The notes under the pieces: generated by a model
Database searches by the model: none
What the model saw: the letters and a program-made list of their open reading frames with translations, nothing else
Told to the model about the DNA's origin: nothing
Shown: positions 63,363 through 64,000 of the stretch, in pieces
Layout: each line of letters opens with the position of its first letter
Position numbering within the stretch: position 1 is the first letter of the stretch
NCBI RefSeq assembly: GCF_009766095.1
Contig: NZ_LMUD01000023.1
Location: 490,814 to 554,813, forward strand
Origin: Granulicella sp. S190
GTDB taxonomy: Bacteria > Acidobacteriota > Terriglobia > Terriglobales > Acidobacteriaceae
Reading direction: 5' to 3'
DNA length: 64,000 nucleotides
Translations under genes and position numbers: made by a program

Positions 63363-64000
63363 GTGTACCTATCGAAGTCCATCTCTTCCATTGTCAGATC
63401 ACTCCTACTCTGTCTGACGATCGCCTTCGTCTTCTTCTCCGCACCGCTCCTGCACGCTGCCACCGGAGGCAGCATCTCCGGCTCCATCACAGATCAAACC
63501 GGCGCCGTCGTCCCAGGCGCCACGCTCGACCTCGTCAGCACCGCGCAGCAGACGCCCTACAAAGCGATCTCCGACAGGCAGGGTTTCTACACCTTCCCCA
63601 ATCTCCCCGTCGGTCATTACGACCTCACCGTCACCGCGACCGGCTTCAATCCGCAGTGTAAATCCGACCTCACGGTCGATACCGACTCCGCCATCCGCGT
63701 CAACGTCTCCCTCGAAATCGGCACCCGCGCCGATGTCGTAACCGTCACCAGCGATCCCGGCGTACAAGTCGATACCGCGGCAACCCACCTCGGCGAAGTC
63801 GTCTCCGGCGATCAGATGACCGCCATCCCCCTCAACGGCCGCAGCTACACTGACCTCCTCGCCATCCAGCCCGGTGTAGCGCCCGTCTCCACGCTCCTGC
63901 CAAGCTCCGTCATCATGGCAGGCGTCACCGGCGGCATCGACCCCTCAGGCGACGCCAACCCCGGCAACCTCTCCATCAACGGCCAGCGCGAATCCTCCAA
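63363..64000 (+). CDS. TonB-dependent receptor with carboxypeptidase-regulatory-like domain (3' end outside window)
   Basis: The first 212 residues are visible. GTG start at 63363 with GAGG 5 bp upstream. Signal peptide (SIVRSLLLCLTIAFVFFSAPLLHA), then a CarboxypepD_reg domain (ISGSITDQTGAVVPGATLDL, DRQGFYTFPNLPVGHYDLTV), then the plug start VDTAATHLGEVVSGDQM, IPLNGRSYTDLLAIQPGV and LSINGQRESS. This is the Oar-like class of very large (about 1100 aa) outer-membrane receptors common in Acidobacteriota. The B12 riboswitch in its leader implies control by cobalamin and possibly corrinoid uptake, though Oar-like receptors are usually linked to glycans or peptides. Confidence 0.9.
   Translation, partial: MYLSKSISSIVRSLLLCLTIAFVFFSAPLLHAATGGSISGSITDQTGAVVPGATLDLVSTAQQTPYKAISDRQGFYTFPNLPVGHYDLTVTATGFNPQCKSDLTVDTDSAIRVNVSLEIGTRADVVTVTSDPGVQVDTAATHLGEVVSGDQMTAIPLNGRSYTDLLAIQPGVAPVSTLLPSSVIMAGVTGGIDPSGDANPGNLSINGQRESS

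Noticed and set aside
1-64000. tRNA, rRNA, CRISPR arrays, insertion sequences, phage or integrase genes.
   Set aside because: None recognised by eye. A covariance-model scan was not possible, so a small RNA gene could have been missed.

Overview
The window reads as chromosomal DNA of a soil Acidobacteriota, most likely an Acidobacteriaceae/Terriglobia member (Edaphobacter/Granulicella/Terriglobus type). This is inferred from several features together: a carboxypeptidase-regulatory-domain TonB receptor, large secreted glycosidases, many FG-GAP/ASPIC (CRTAC1-type) proteins, an ECF sigma/zinc-finger anti-sigma/CHAT operon, and a dispersed ~150-bp repeat of the kind I associate with these genomes. 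Genes are dense, often overlap by 4-14 bp, and frequently start with GTG or TTG.

Layout. 1-6379 (+): two alpha-L-rhamnosidase-type glycosidases (GH78, cut by the window edge, and GH106) with overlapping ends. 6399-15598 (-): one unidirectional block, read response regulator, histidine kinase, secreted YVTN beta-propeller, TolC, adaptor, RND pump, i.e. a sensor-controlled tripartite efflux system. 15691-15840: copy A of the repeat. 15873-19262 (-): dehydratase, hydrolysing 2-epimerase and aminotransferase of the legionaminic/bacillosamine sugar type. 19401-20786 (+): amidase.

20814-36407 is the most unusual region. Four proteins carrying FG-GAP repeats and an ASPIC/UnbV domain, plus an RnfD/UnbU-like membrane protein, surround a translationally coupled trio: an asparagine-synthetase-like ATPase lacking its glutaminase cysteine, a radical SAM enzyme, and a flavin-dependent halogenase-like oxidoreductase. 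UnbU and UnbV are named from enediyne gene clusters, but no polyketide synthase is present here. I propose the island as an undescribed biosynthetic or envelope redox system.

36724-40474 (+): ABC importer of the nitrate/sulfonate type with two permeases, a cysteine-bearing binding protein and a secreted heavy-metal-associated (HMA) protein. 40545-43124 (-): PA14-containing GH3 beta-glucosidase with a cluster of repeated heptamers upstream. 43392-46011: two small proteins, copy B of the repeat, an MFS transporter and a MliC-like lysozyme inhibitor. 46247-50890 (-): ECF sigma factor, anti-sigma factor, an unknown protein and a TPR-CHAT protease. 51376-61468: a nearly complete reductive pyrimidine catabolic route (PreT/PreA, dihydropyrimidinase, N-carbamoyl-beta-alanine amidohydrolase, NCS1 transporter, class III aminotransferase, (methyl)malonate-semialdehyde dehydrogenase), which would take uracil or thymine to acetyl-CoA or propionyl-CoA. 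61699-62976 (+): secreted nucleotide pyrophosphatase/phosphodiesterase. 63099-63268: cobalamin riboswitch, followed by a TonB-dependent receptor that runs off the window.

No rRNA, tRNA, CRISPR array, transposase or phage gene was recognised. All family assignments come from reading motifs by eye; no database search was run.
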